From Gammaproteobacteria bacterium (lineage in GTDB: Bacteria > Pseudomonadota > Gammaproteobacteria > Xanthomonadales > Xanthomonadaceae): a DNA stretch of 7,101 nucleotides. Shown here in pieces: positions 1 to 7,101 of the stretch. Numbering within the stretch: the stretch's first letter is position 1; the number at the start of each line of letters is the position of its first letter. The notes under the pieces were generated by a model. The model did no database searches. It was given only the letters and a program-made list of their open reading frames with translations, and was not told the DNA's origin. The position numbers were made by a program, and so were the translations under genes. The stretch lies in assembly GCA_025360985.1 (NCBI GenBank), contig JANYBA010000191.1, positions 1 through 7,101 of the forward strand. Direction: 5' to 3'.

Positions 1-81
1 ACACGGCCAAAATCCGTGTCATTAACCAACGCGAGAGCGTGCGCCACCCCAACCCACCGGGGCCGGCGACCCTCCACCCTC
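1..81 (+). other. Probable 23S-5S rRNA internal spacer
   Basis: This stretch precedes the 5S gene and contains no open reading frame I can support and no tRNA. By position it should be the transcribed spacer between 23S and 5S rRNA, although no recognisable 23S 3' end lies inside the window. It opens with an inverted repeat: ACACGG (1-6) pairs with CCGTGT (14-19) around a 7-base loop, which could be a small processing or structural hairpin. The remainder is C-rich and unstructured by eye. Assignment as spacer is inference from context. Confidence 0.6.
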
Positions 82-199
82 TCCCTGGTGACCATAGCGC
101 TGTGGAACCACCCGATCCCATCCCGAACACGGAAGTGAAACGCAGCCGCGCCGATGGTAGTGTGCAATTCGCATGCAAGAGTAGGTCATCGCCAGGGGC
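82..199 (+). rRNA. rrf: 5S ribosomal RNA
   Basis: This is a complete 5S rRNA, the small RNA of the large ribosomal subunit. The 5' and 3' ends form helix I: CCCTGGTG (83-90) pairs with CGCCAGGG (190-197), with one G-U pair. Conserved internal blocks are present, including CCCGATCCCATCCCGAAC (111-128), GAAGTGAAACGC (132-143) and GCCGATGGTAGTGTG (150-164). Aligning by eye with the E. coli gene puts the ends near 82 and 199, about 118 nt. The sequence resembles Xanthomonadales 5S RNAs most closely from memory. Exact mature ends may differ by a base or two. It is the last gene of an rRNA operon and is followed directly by a terminator. Confidence 0.96.
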
Positions 200-207
200 T
201 TTACCCA

Positions 208-241
208 GAACGCCGGATCATTCGATCCGGCGTTCTTTTTT
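208..241 (+). terminator. Intrinsic terminator of the rRNA operon
   Basis: A perfect 12-bp stem, GAACGCCGGATC (208-219) with GATCCGGCGTTC (224-235), encloses a 4-base ATTC loop. It is followed at once by six T residues (236-241). This is the canonical Rho-independent arrangement, placed 9 bases after the 5S gene, so it should end the rRNA transcript. The T-tract lies on the + strand, so + is the working direction. Confidence 0.95.
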
Positions 242-265
242 GCGCCTGTGCCAGAATGCCAAGCC

Positions 266-1558
266 ATGAGCGACGTCGAACCCTTGCTGGCGAGTGCGCG
301 GCAGCTACGCGAAAGTGGCCATGCCGATGCCGCCGCGGCGACGTACGCGCTGCTGCTGAAAAGCCGCCCCACGCAGCCCGAAGCGCTGTCTTTCCTGGCC
401 GGACACGCGCTCCGGTGCGGTGAATTCGCAGTCGCTATCGGCCATGGCGAGCGCCTCATCGACGCCGACCCGAACAACGCGCTGGCGCACGCCGAACTCG
501 GCACGGCGCTGCGCGAACTGGTGAAATCCGCGTCGGCCGAAGACGCGCTCGCGGCAATCGTCCGGACCCAGCCGCACGCCTATACCAGCGCCCTCCACCA
601 CGCCCATCTCCTGGAGCGTCGCGGCGATAGCCGCGGCGCGGTGCTCGGCTACCTGCGATCGATCAAGACCGCGCAGCTGCGCGGTTTCTGGCTCGCCGAG
701 GACTCGACGCCGCCCTGGCTGATGGACCTGGTGCGCCACGCGATGAAGGTGGCGCATGCCGGCCGTCGCGGCTTGCTGCATGAAGTCCTCGACGGCCTCG
801 TGGCGCGCTACGGTCGCGACGACTTGCAGCGCGTCGAGCAATGCCTGGCCATGTACTTGGGCGAAATCCCCACGACCTACGCCGACCCGCGGCAGAAACC
901 GAGCTTTCTCTACTTCCCTGGCCTGCCGGTGGCGCCGGTCTTCGAGCGCGGCAGCCTGCCGTTCGCCGACTGGTACGAGGAACGCGCCCCGGCGATCCGC
1001 GAGGAAATGCTGGCGGTGCTCGCCGACGCCTCGGCAATCCAGCCGTTCCACCACAGCCTGACCGAGGAACAGCGCGAGTCGCTGACCCGCGGCGCCGCCT
1101 GGGACGCCTACTTCTTCGACCGCGACGGCATCCGCTTCGACGAACGCCACGCGGCCTGCCCCGTCACTTCAGCGACGCTCGCCGACCTGCCGCTCGACCA
1201 CATTCGCGACCACGGGCCGGAAGTGTGCTTTTCGATCATGCGCCCGGGCGCGCACATCCTGGCGCATCGCGGCGTGACCAATATCCGCTCGGTCCTGCAC
1301 CTCGGCCTGGTCATTCCGGACGACTGCGCGCTGAACCTGACCGAGGTCGGCGAAGTGGGCTGGCAGGAAGGCCGGTGCTTCGCCTTCGACGACACCTACG
1401 AGCACGAGGCCTGGAACCGCAGCGGGCGGACCCGCGTGATCCTGCTTGCCGATATCTGGAATCCCTGCCTCGACGCGGCCGAACGCGCCGCCGTCACCGA
1501 CCTGATCGTGGCAATCGGCGACCTGAACCAGGCGACCGCGGCCGCGCCCCTGGCCTGA
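266..1558 (+). CDS. TPR-containing aspartyl/asparaginyl beta-hydroxylase family protein
   Basis: Predicted 430-residue cytoplasmic 2-oxoglutarate/Fe(II)-dependent oxygenase of the aspartyl/asparaginyl beta-hydroxylase family. Residues about 5-140 are Ala/Leu-rich paired helices with tetratricopeptide-repeat character (for example SARQLRESGHADAAAATYALLL), a likely partner-binding module. The catalytic double-stranded beta-helix lies at about 205-400. It contains HRGVTN (His334), HLGLVIP (344-350) and FDDTYEHEAWN (His380), followed ten residues later by Arg390. By comparison with human AspH (His679, His725, Arg735), His334 and His380 should bind iron and Arg390 the 2-oxoglutarate. As in AspH, no acidic residue follows the first His, so iron would have a two-His site. 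There is no signal peptide. The start is uncertain: a GTG at 248 adds six residues, and neither start has a strong ribosome binding site. ATG is preferred because family-like sequence begins there. The gene lies just after the rRNA terminator, with no visible promoter of its own. The substrate (protein or lipid) is unknown. Confidence 0.88.
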   Translation: MSDVEPLLASARQLRESGHADAAAATYALLLKSRPTQPEALSFLAGHALRCGEFAVAIGHGERLIDADPNNALAHAELGTALRELVKSASAEDALAAIVRTQPHAYTSALHHAHLLERRGDSRGAVLGYLRSIKTAQLRGFWLAEDSTPPWLMDLVRHAMKVAHAGRRGLLHEVLDGLVARYGRDDLQRVEQCLAMYLGEIPTTYADPRQKPSFLYFPGLPVAPVFERGSLPFADWYEERAPAIREEMLAVLADASAIQPFHHSLTEEQRESLTRGAAWDAYFFDRDGIRFDERHAACPVTSATLADLPLDHIRDHGPEVCFSIMRPGAHILAHRGVTNIRSVLHLGLVIPDDCALNLTEVGEVGWQEGRCFAFDDTYEHEAWNRSGRTRVILLADIWNPCLDAAERAAVTDLIVAIGDLNQATAAAPLA

Positions 1559-1565
1559 GCGGGCT

Positions 1566-2504
1566 TCAGGACAGGCGGTAACCGAACTGCTGGCGGAACT
1601 GTTCGCCAAAGTGTTCGAGATCGAAGCGCTGGTTCTGCGGCCCGAGGTGCTCGATCTTGAGCGCGCCCATCAGCGAGGCGACCCGGCCGGTCGTGGCCAT
1701 GTCCATGCCGTTCATCCAGCCGTGGATGAGGCCGGCGCGGTAGGCGTCGCCGCAGCCGGTGGGGTCGACGACGCGGATCGCGGTCGCCGCCGGGATGTGC
1801 AGCATGCCGTCGCGGCTGTGGATCTCCGAGCCGTCGGCGCCGCGGGTGATCAGGTAGGCCTGGACCCGCTCGGCGATCTGGGCGGTACCCAGGCTGGTCT
1901 TGTCCTGCAAAAGGCTCGACTCGTAGTCGTTGACCGTTACGTAGTTGGCTTGCTCGATCATCCGCACCAGCTCTTCGCCGTTGAACAGCGGCAGGGCCTG
2001 GCCCGGATCGAAGATGAACGGGATGCCGGCCTCGGCGAATTCGCGGCAATGCTGGCGCATCGCCTCGGCCCCGTCGGGGCCGACTAGGCCGAAACCGACG
2101 CCGGCCACGTCGCGCACGTGGTTCTCGTGCGAGCGCATCATCGCGCCGGGGTGGAAGGCTGTGATCTGGTTGTCGTCGTGGTCGGTGGTGATGAAGGCCT
2201 GCGCGGTGAACAGCTCGTCGATCACCTTGACCTGGTCAAGGCGGATGCCGCAGCGCTCGAAGTGCGCCCGATACGGGCCGAAGTCCTGGCCGACGGTCGC
2301 CATCGGCACCGGCTCGCCGCCGAGCAAGCGCAGGTTGTAGGCGATGTTGCCGGCGCAACCGCCGAATTCCCGGCGCATGCGCGGCACCAGGAAGGAAACA
2401 TTCAGGATGTGCACCTTGTCCGGCAGGATGTGGTTCTTGAACTGGTCGGGAAACACCATGATGGTGTCGTAGGCGAGGGAGCCGCAGATCAGGGCAGCAG
2501 GCAT
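1566..2504 (-). CDS. PfkB/ribokinase-family carbohydrate or nucleoside kinase
   Basis: Predicted 312-residue cytoplasmic kinase that transfers phosphate from ATP to a sugar or nucleoside hydroxyl. The N-terminal half has the family's Gly-Gly substrate-site signature, FGGCAGNIAYNLRLLGG (47-63). The C-terminal half has FDPGQALP (165-172), TRGADGS (220-226) and the second PfkB signature DPTGCGDAYRAGL (247-259), where Asp253 is the expected catalytic base and GCGD forms the anion hole. Length fits the family (about 300-330). A GTG at 2567 would add 21 residues (MTLGYHS...), but that extension looks unlike the family and the conserved ALICGSLAYD begins right after the ATG at 2504. Neither start has a clear ribosome binding site. 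The gene is divergent from mreB and convergent with the hydroxylase gene. Related proteins are often annotated as adenosine kinase or generic sugar kinase. I cannot decide the substrate from sequence. Confidence 0.9.
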   Translation of the reverse strand: MPAALICGSLAYDTIMVFPDQFKNHILPDKVHILNVSFLVPRMRREFGGCAGNIAYNLRLLGGEPVPMATVGQDFGPYRAHFERCGIRLDQVKVIDELFTAQAFITTDHDDNQITAFHPGAMMRSHENHVRDVAGVGFGLVGPDGAEAMRQHCREFAEAGIPFIFDPGQALPLFNGEELVRMIEQANYVTVNDYESSLLQDKTSLGTAQIAERVQAYLITRGADGSEIHSRDGMLHIPAATAIRVVDPTGCGDAYRAGLIHGWMNGMDMATTGRVASLMGALKIEHLGPQNQRFDLEHFGEQFRQQFGYRLS

Positions 2505-3717
<1,213 letters not shown>

Positions 3718-3720
3718 GCC

Positions 3721-4695
3721 ATGGCCACGACCCGAGCCAACTATGGCGGTCGGGTTGGCCATCGTCCGGGCGAGAGCGCGCTGACGGCGCTGCCGCTGCT
3801 GTTCTACCTGGCGATCTCGGTGGCACTGATGGTGTTCGACCAGCGCGACGGCATCGGCGCCAACGTTCGCGCCCGCGTCGCCGTCGTGATCGAGCCGATG
3901 TGGTGGCTGGCCGGACTGCCGGCGCGGACGACCCGGGCGCTCAACGAAAACCTAAGCCTGCACGGCAGCCTGGTCGGCGACAACGTCCGCCTGCGCCAGG
4001 CGCTCGACATGGCGCAGGCGCGCATCCACCGGCTCAACGCCGTCGCCGAGGAAAACACCCGCCTGCGTGCCCTGCTCGGCGGCATGCGCGGCTACCGCCT
4101 GGACGTGCGCCTCGTCGCGATCCTCGATGTCGACCTCGATCCCTATCGCAAGCGCTGGGTGCTCGCCGCCGGACGCGACGATGGCGTGCTGCCCGGGCAG
4201 GTGCTGATCGACTCCGGCGGCGTGCTCGGCCAGGTCATCGAAGTCGGCAAGCACCGCGCCACCGCCTTGCTGGTGACCGATCCCGACCACGCGATCCCGG
4301 TGCAGGTGGCGCGTTCCGGTTTGCGCGCGGTCGCGTTCGGTACCGGCGAAAGCAATCGCCTGACGCTGCCGAACATCCCGCAAAGCGCCGACCTGCGCGT
4401 CGGCGATGTCCTGTTGACCTCGGGCATCGGCGGGCGATTTCCGGCCGGATTCCCGGTCGCGGTCGTGACCCGCCTGCAGCCGGACACGATGCGCCTGTTC
4501 GTGGTGGCCGATGCCGCGCCGGCGGCGCATCTTGATCGCGGCAGCGAAGCGCTGTTGGTCAGCAACCTGCCGGCCAGCACCGACATCGGCCCGCCCGCAC
4601 CGGCGACACGACCAACGCCATCGCCACCATCGCAGCCATCGACACCGAAGCCGGCGCAGGCTCCAACCGCTGCGCCGTCCGGGACGCCGCCATGA
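3721..4695 (+). CDS. mreC: MreC, rod-shape determining periplasmic scaffold protein
   Basis: A 324-residue bitopic inner-membrane protein that links MreB and MreD to PBP2 and activates wall elongation. It has a short cytoplasmic N terminus, one membrane segment at about 21-39 (LTALPLLFYLAISVALMVF), a predicted coiled coil at about 76-119 (heptad-like ENLSLHGSLV... RLNAVAEENTRLRALL) for dimerisation, and the paired beta-barrel domain at about 120-282. That domain includes conserved runs such as DPYRKRWVLAAGRDDGVLPG (140-159), GGVLGQV (166-172) and VGDVLLTSGIGGRFPAGFPV (228-247). Residues 284-324 form a Pro/Ala/Thr/Ser-rich, probably disordered tail partly encoded by a 9-base tandem repeat. Its stop overlaps the mreD start (ATGA), indicating translational coupling. 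The ATG at 3721 lies three bases after the mreB stop and is the natural start. Confidence 0.96.
   Translation: MATTRANYGGRVGHRPGESALTALPLLFYLAISVALMVFDQRDGIGANVRARVAVVIEPMWWLAGLPARTTRALNENLSLHGSLVGDNVRLRQALDMAQARIHRLNAVAEENTRLRALLGGMRGYRLDVRLVAILDVDLDPYRKRWVLAAGRDDGVLPGQVLIDSGGVLGQVIEVGKHRATALLVTDPDHAIPVQVARSGLRAVAFGTGESNRLTLPNIPQSADLRVGDVLLTSGIGGRFPAGFPVAVVTRLQPDTMRLFVVADAAPAAHLDRGSEALLVSNLPASTDIGPPAPATRPTPSPPSQPSTPKPAQAPTAAPSGTPP
4618..4644 (+). repeat. Three-copy 9-base tandem repeat in the mreC 3' end
   Basis: CCATCG recurs at 4618, 4627 and 4636 with exact 9-base spacing. In frame this encodes Pro-Ser-X three times within the proline-rich tail of MreC. Because the unit is a multiple of three, slippage would change tail length without a frameshift. 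The third codon of each unit varies (CCA, CAG, ACA), so the repeat is imperfect and may be partly a consequence of the amino-acid composition. Confidence 0.6.
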
Positions 4696-5177
4696 TCCGC
4701 GCGCCGACGAGCTGGCTGGTCTACGGCAGCTTTGCGCTCGGCCTGCTGTTCGCGATCCTGCCCTTGCCGGCGAGCGTGACCGCCGCGCGGCCGTTCCTGC
4801 TGGCGATGCTGATGGCGTACTGGTCGATGGAAGTGCCGAACAAGGTCGGCATCGGCACTGCCTTCGTCGTCGGATTGTTCGCCGACCTCGTCACCGCGAC
4901 CCTGCTCGGTGAACACGCCTTGCGCCTGGTCGTGCTGGTCTTCCTGGTGCAGCGCTTCCGCGCCCGCCTGCGCTTCTTCCCGCTCTGGCAACAGTCCTTG
5001 GCGCTGGGCCTGCTGCTCGGCAACGACCAGGTGTTGCTGGCGATCATCCACTGGCTGGCCGGCGCCGCCCTGCCGGCCTGGACCAGCGCGCTGTCGCCGC
5101 TGCTCGGCATGCTGTTGTGGCCCTGGCTGTACGTGTTGCTCGACATGGTGCGCCTGCGCGCCCGCGAGCGCGGTTGA
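4692..5177 (+). CDS. mreD: MreD, rod-shape determining membrane protein
   Basis: A 161-residue polytopic inner-membrane protein, partner of MreC in the elongation complex and needed for rod shape. Hydrophobic segments at about 8-28, 34-44, 53-72, 75-88, 102-120 and 133-151 suggest five or six transmembrane helices. The sequence shows typical MreD traits: an early PLP (24-26), a central GLFADLVTATLLGEHAL (61-77), FLVQRFR (84-90), and a positively charged C terminus (RLRARERG). The length matches E. coli MreD (162). Its ATG overlaps the mreC stop by four bases, so translation is probably coupled. MreD sequences are poorly conserved, so the call rests on topology, these motifs and position between mreC and mrdA. 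Confidence 0.93.
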   Translation: MIRAPTSWLVYGSFALGLLFAILPLPASVTAARPFLLAMLMAYWSMEVPNKVGIGTAFVVGLFADLVTATLLGEHALRLVVLVFLVQRFRARLRFFPLWQQSLALGLLLGNDQVLLAIIHWLAGAALPAWTSALSPLLGMLLWPWLYVLLDMVRLRARERG

Positions 5178-5186
5178 GTCGTGCGC

Positions 5187-5191
5187 GGGAG
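5187..5191 (+). promoter_or_regulatory. Ribosome binding site deciding the mrdA start
   Basis: GGGAG lies ten bases before the ATG at 5202 and thirteen before a second in-frame ATG at 5205. An in-frame GTG at 5181 would place this site inside the coding region and leaves no comparable site of its own in the three bases after the mreD stop. The site therefore favours 5202. Confidence 0.55.
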
Positions 5192-5201
5192 CCGGCGCCA
5201 T

Positions 5202-7067
5202 ATGATGAAGAACCTGGCCGCCGAGGCGGACCAGTTCCAGCGCCGGGCCCTGATCGGCTTCGTCGCCATCGCGCTGATGATGGCGGCGCTCGGCGCCGGT
5301 TATTTCCGCCTGCAGGTGATCGAACACGATCTCTACCAGACCCGTTCCGAGGCCAACCGGATCAAGCCCAAGCCGATCGTTCCGGCACGCGGGCTGATCT
5401 TCGACCGCAACGGCAAGTTGCTCGCCGACAATGTCCCGGCCTTTCGCCTGGAAGTCGTGCCCGAGCAAGCCGGCGACCTGAAGCAAACGCTGGCTGGACT
5501 GGGGCAACTGGTCGGCCTGAGTGCGGATGACCTGCAACAGTTCGAGGTGGCCCGCCACGCCAGCCGAGGCTTTCGGTCAATCGTGCTGAAACTGCGCTTG
5601 AGCGAGGAAGAGCGGGCACGCCTCGCGGTCAATCGCTATCGTTTTCCGGGTGTGGACGTGGTGCCGTACCTGACCCGGCGCTATCCCTATGGCGAATTGT
5701 TCGCCCATGTCATCGGCTACGTCGGTCGCCTGGACGTCAAGGACCTCGAGAAGCTCGGTGATAGCAAATACGCAGCGTTGACGCATATCGGCAAGTCCGG
5801 CCTGGAACGCCAGTACGAACAGGATTTGCGCGGCGAGATCGGCTACGAGAATGTCGAGCAAAATGTCGAAGGCCGTGCCCTTCGCGTCGTCGGCCGGCAA
5901 GTGTCGCGACCCGGCGTGGACATGCAATTGACCATCGACGCCGACTTGCAGGCGGCGGCGGTGCGCGCCTTCGGCGAGAACGATGGTGCCGCAGTGGCCG
6001 TCGACCCGCGCACCGGCGAAGTGCTGGCGATGGTCAGCCTGCCGCAGTTCGATCCGAATCTGTTCGTCAACGGTATCTCCCGCGCCGACTACGCCCGCCT
6101 GACCCAGAATTTGTCGGTGCCCTTGTTCAATCGCAACCTCAGCGGCGGCACGCCTCCGGGTTCGACGGTCAAGCCTTTCCTGGCGCTGGCCGGACTCGAA
6201 TCGGGCGTGCGCAAGCCCGAGGACCGGATTTTTTCCAGCGGCGAATTCCATATTCCGGGTGTCGCCCGAGGCTTCCGCGACGCCGAAGCCGGCGGCGTTG
6301 GCTGGGTCGACATGCGCGATTCGATCGCGCATTCGGTCAACACCTATTACTACCAACTCGCGCTCGACCTGGGCATCGAACGGCTCAGCCAGTACATGAT
6401 GCGCTACGGCTTCGGCGCGGCCACCGGCATCGATCTGGCTGGTGAAGTAAGCGGCATCGTGCCGTCGCCGGCGTGGAAGTGGAAACGCTATCAGCAGCCG
6501 TGGTACCTGGGTGAGACGGTCAACTCCGGCATCGGCCAGGGCTATTGGAAAGTCACGTCGTTGCAGCTGGCCTCAGCGGTCGCCAGCCTGGCCGACGGCG
6601 GAATCCGCCACCGCCTGCACCTGGCGCGCGCCACCCGCAAAGGTTTCGATGCCCGCTGGCAGCTGATCGCGCAGCCTTCCGGTCAATCGCTTGGCGCCAG
6701 CGCCGAGCACCTGCAGGTGATCAGGGAGGGCATGGAAGCAGTGGTCTCGCGTGGCACGGCACGTGCCATCGGCATCAACGCACCGTACCTGATTGCCGGC
6801 AAGACCGGCACCGCGCAAACGGTCAGCCGAAAAGGCAACCTCAGCGTCGATCCGCACAACCTGCCTTTGAGCCTGCGCCACCAGGCCCTGTTCGTCGCTT
6901 ACGCGCCGGCCGACGACCCGCGGATCGCGGTGGCGGTGGTGGTCGAACACGGCGGCTTCGGTGCCGCAACGGCCGCGCCGATCGCGCGCGCGATCATGGA
7001 TGCCTGGTTGCTGCCAAAGCCGTCATCGGCGCCCTTGCCGACGCTGGCGCCGGAGCCAACGCCATGA
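5202..7067 (+). CDS. mrdA: Penicillin-binding protein 2 (peptidoglycan D,D-transpeptidase MrdA)
   Basis: A 621-residue class B penicillin-binding protein that cross-links peptidoglycan during lateral growth, anchored in the inner membrane with its catalytic part in the periplasm. A short cytoplasmic segment and one membrane helix (about 17-35) are followed by the PBP dimerisation/pedestal domain (about 55-230), containing PARGLIFDRNGKLLADN (61-77). The transpeptidase domain follows (about 260-605). The three penicillin-binding motifs are intact: STVK (nucleophile Ser321, Lys324), SVN (378-380) and KTG (534-536). The C terminus is a short Pro/Ala-rich tail. The length is close to E. coli PBP2 (633). 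The start at 5202 is chosen from the GGGAG site; a GTG at 5181 would add seven residues and a second ATG at 5205 would remove one. It lies 24 bases after mreD and overlaps the next gene by four bases. Confidence 0.97.
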   Translation: MMKNLAAEADQFQRRALIGFVAIALMMAALGAGYFRLQVIEHDLYQTRSEANRIKPKPIVPARGLIFDRNGKLLADNVPAFRLEVVPEQAGDLKQTLAGLGQLVGLSADDLQQFEVARHASRGFRSIVLKLRLSEEERARLAVNRYRFPGVDVVPYLTRRYPYGELFAHVIGYVGRLDVKDLEKLGDSKYAALTHIGKSGLERQYEQDLRGEIGYENVEQNVEGRALRVVGRQVSRPGVDMQLTIDADLQAAAVRAFGENDGAAVAVDPRTGEVLAMVSLPQFDPNLFVNGISRADYARLTQNLSVPLFNRNLSGGTPPGSTVKPFLALAGLESGVRKPEDRIFSSGEFHIPGVARGFRDAEAGGVGWVDMRDSIAHSVNTYYYQLALDLGIERLSQYMMRYGFGAATGIDLAGEVSGIVPSPAWKWKRYQQPWYLGETVNSGIGQGYWKVTSLQLASAVASLADGGIRHRLHLARATRKGFDARWQLIAQPSGQSLGASAEHLQVIREGMEAVVSRGTARAIGINAPYLIAGKTGTAQTVSRKGNLSVDPHNLPLSLRHQALFVAYAPADDPRIAVAVVVEHGGFGAATAAPIARAIMDAWLLPKPSSAPLPTLAPEPTP

Positions 7068-7101
7068 TCGCCTGGCTGCGGGAAAAACTGCTCGAACTGG
7101 T
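7064..7101 (+). CDS. rodA: 5' end of next operon gene, probably rodA (partial)
   Basis: An ATG at 7064 overlaps the mrdA stop in an ATGA arrangement, and the frame stays open to the window edge, giving MIAWLREKLLEL and part of the next codon. Twelve residues cannot identify a family. The name is inferred from the usual mreBCD-mrdA-rodA order, in which RodA is the SEDS glycosyltransferase partner of PBP2. The coding sequence continues beyond the window. Confidence 0.55.
   Translation, partial: MIAWLREKLLEL

Noticed and set aside
248..265. GTG at 248 as the hydroxylase start
   Set aside because: It adds only six residues (MPECQA), has no ribosome binding site and lies seven bases after the terminator T-tract. 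The ATG at 266 is preferred, although the GTG cannot be excluded.
22..504. Minus-strand open frame across the spacer, 5S gene and terminator
   Set aside because: It runs antisense through a structural RNA and a terminator and has no coding character.
305..1150. Minus-strand open frame (281 codons) opposite the hydroxylase
   Set aside because: The + strand frame has clear TPR and oxygenase motifs. The minus frame is a codon-bias shadow.
4143..5558. Long open frame on the minus strand (471 codons) opposite mreC, mreD and mrdA
   Set aside because: It is antisense to three certain genes. Its composition (Gln, His, Asp, Arg-rich, low complexity) is what G+C-rich codon bias produces on the opposite strand, and it has no recognisable domain.

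Overview
The window is G+C-rich bacterial chromosome. It carries the 3' end of a ribosomal RNA operon followed by a cell-shape locus. The 5S rRNA sequence, strong G+C bias at third codon positions and the mreB-mreC-mreD-mrdA order point to a gammaproteobacterium, most likely of the order Xanthomonadales. This is a judgement from remembered family sequences, not a search.

Layout. Bases 1-81 look like 23S-5S spacer, beginning with a small hairpin. A complete 5S rRNA (about 82-199, +) is followed by a textbook intrinsic terminator with a perfect 12-bp stem (208-241). Almost directly after it comes a gene for a TPR-aspartyl/asparaginyl beta-hydroxylase family protein (266-1558, +). It converges, with only 7 bases between the stop codons, on a PfkB-family sugar/nucleoside kinase gene (1566-2504, -). 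A 175-base divergent intergenic region (2505-2679) separates the kinase from mreB.

From mreB to the right edge everything reads on the + strand and is tightly packed: mreB (2680-3717), mreC (3721-4695), mreD (4692-5177), mrdA encoding PBP2 (5202-7067), and the first codons of a further gene at 7064, probably rodA. Gaps are 3 and 24 bases, and two junctions are 4-base ATGA overlaps. This is the classical elongasome operon. MreB filaments, the MreC/MreD membrane scaffold, the PBP2 transpeptidase and (by inference) the RodA glycosyltransferase together direct lateral wall synthesis and rod shape.

The window is mainly conserved housekeeping sequence, and I see no new multigene system. The points most worth a second look are the hydroxylase gene, which sits so close to the rRNA terminator that no separate promoter is visible, and the uncharacterised substrates of the hydroxylase and the kinase.
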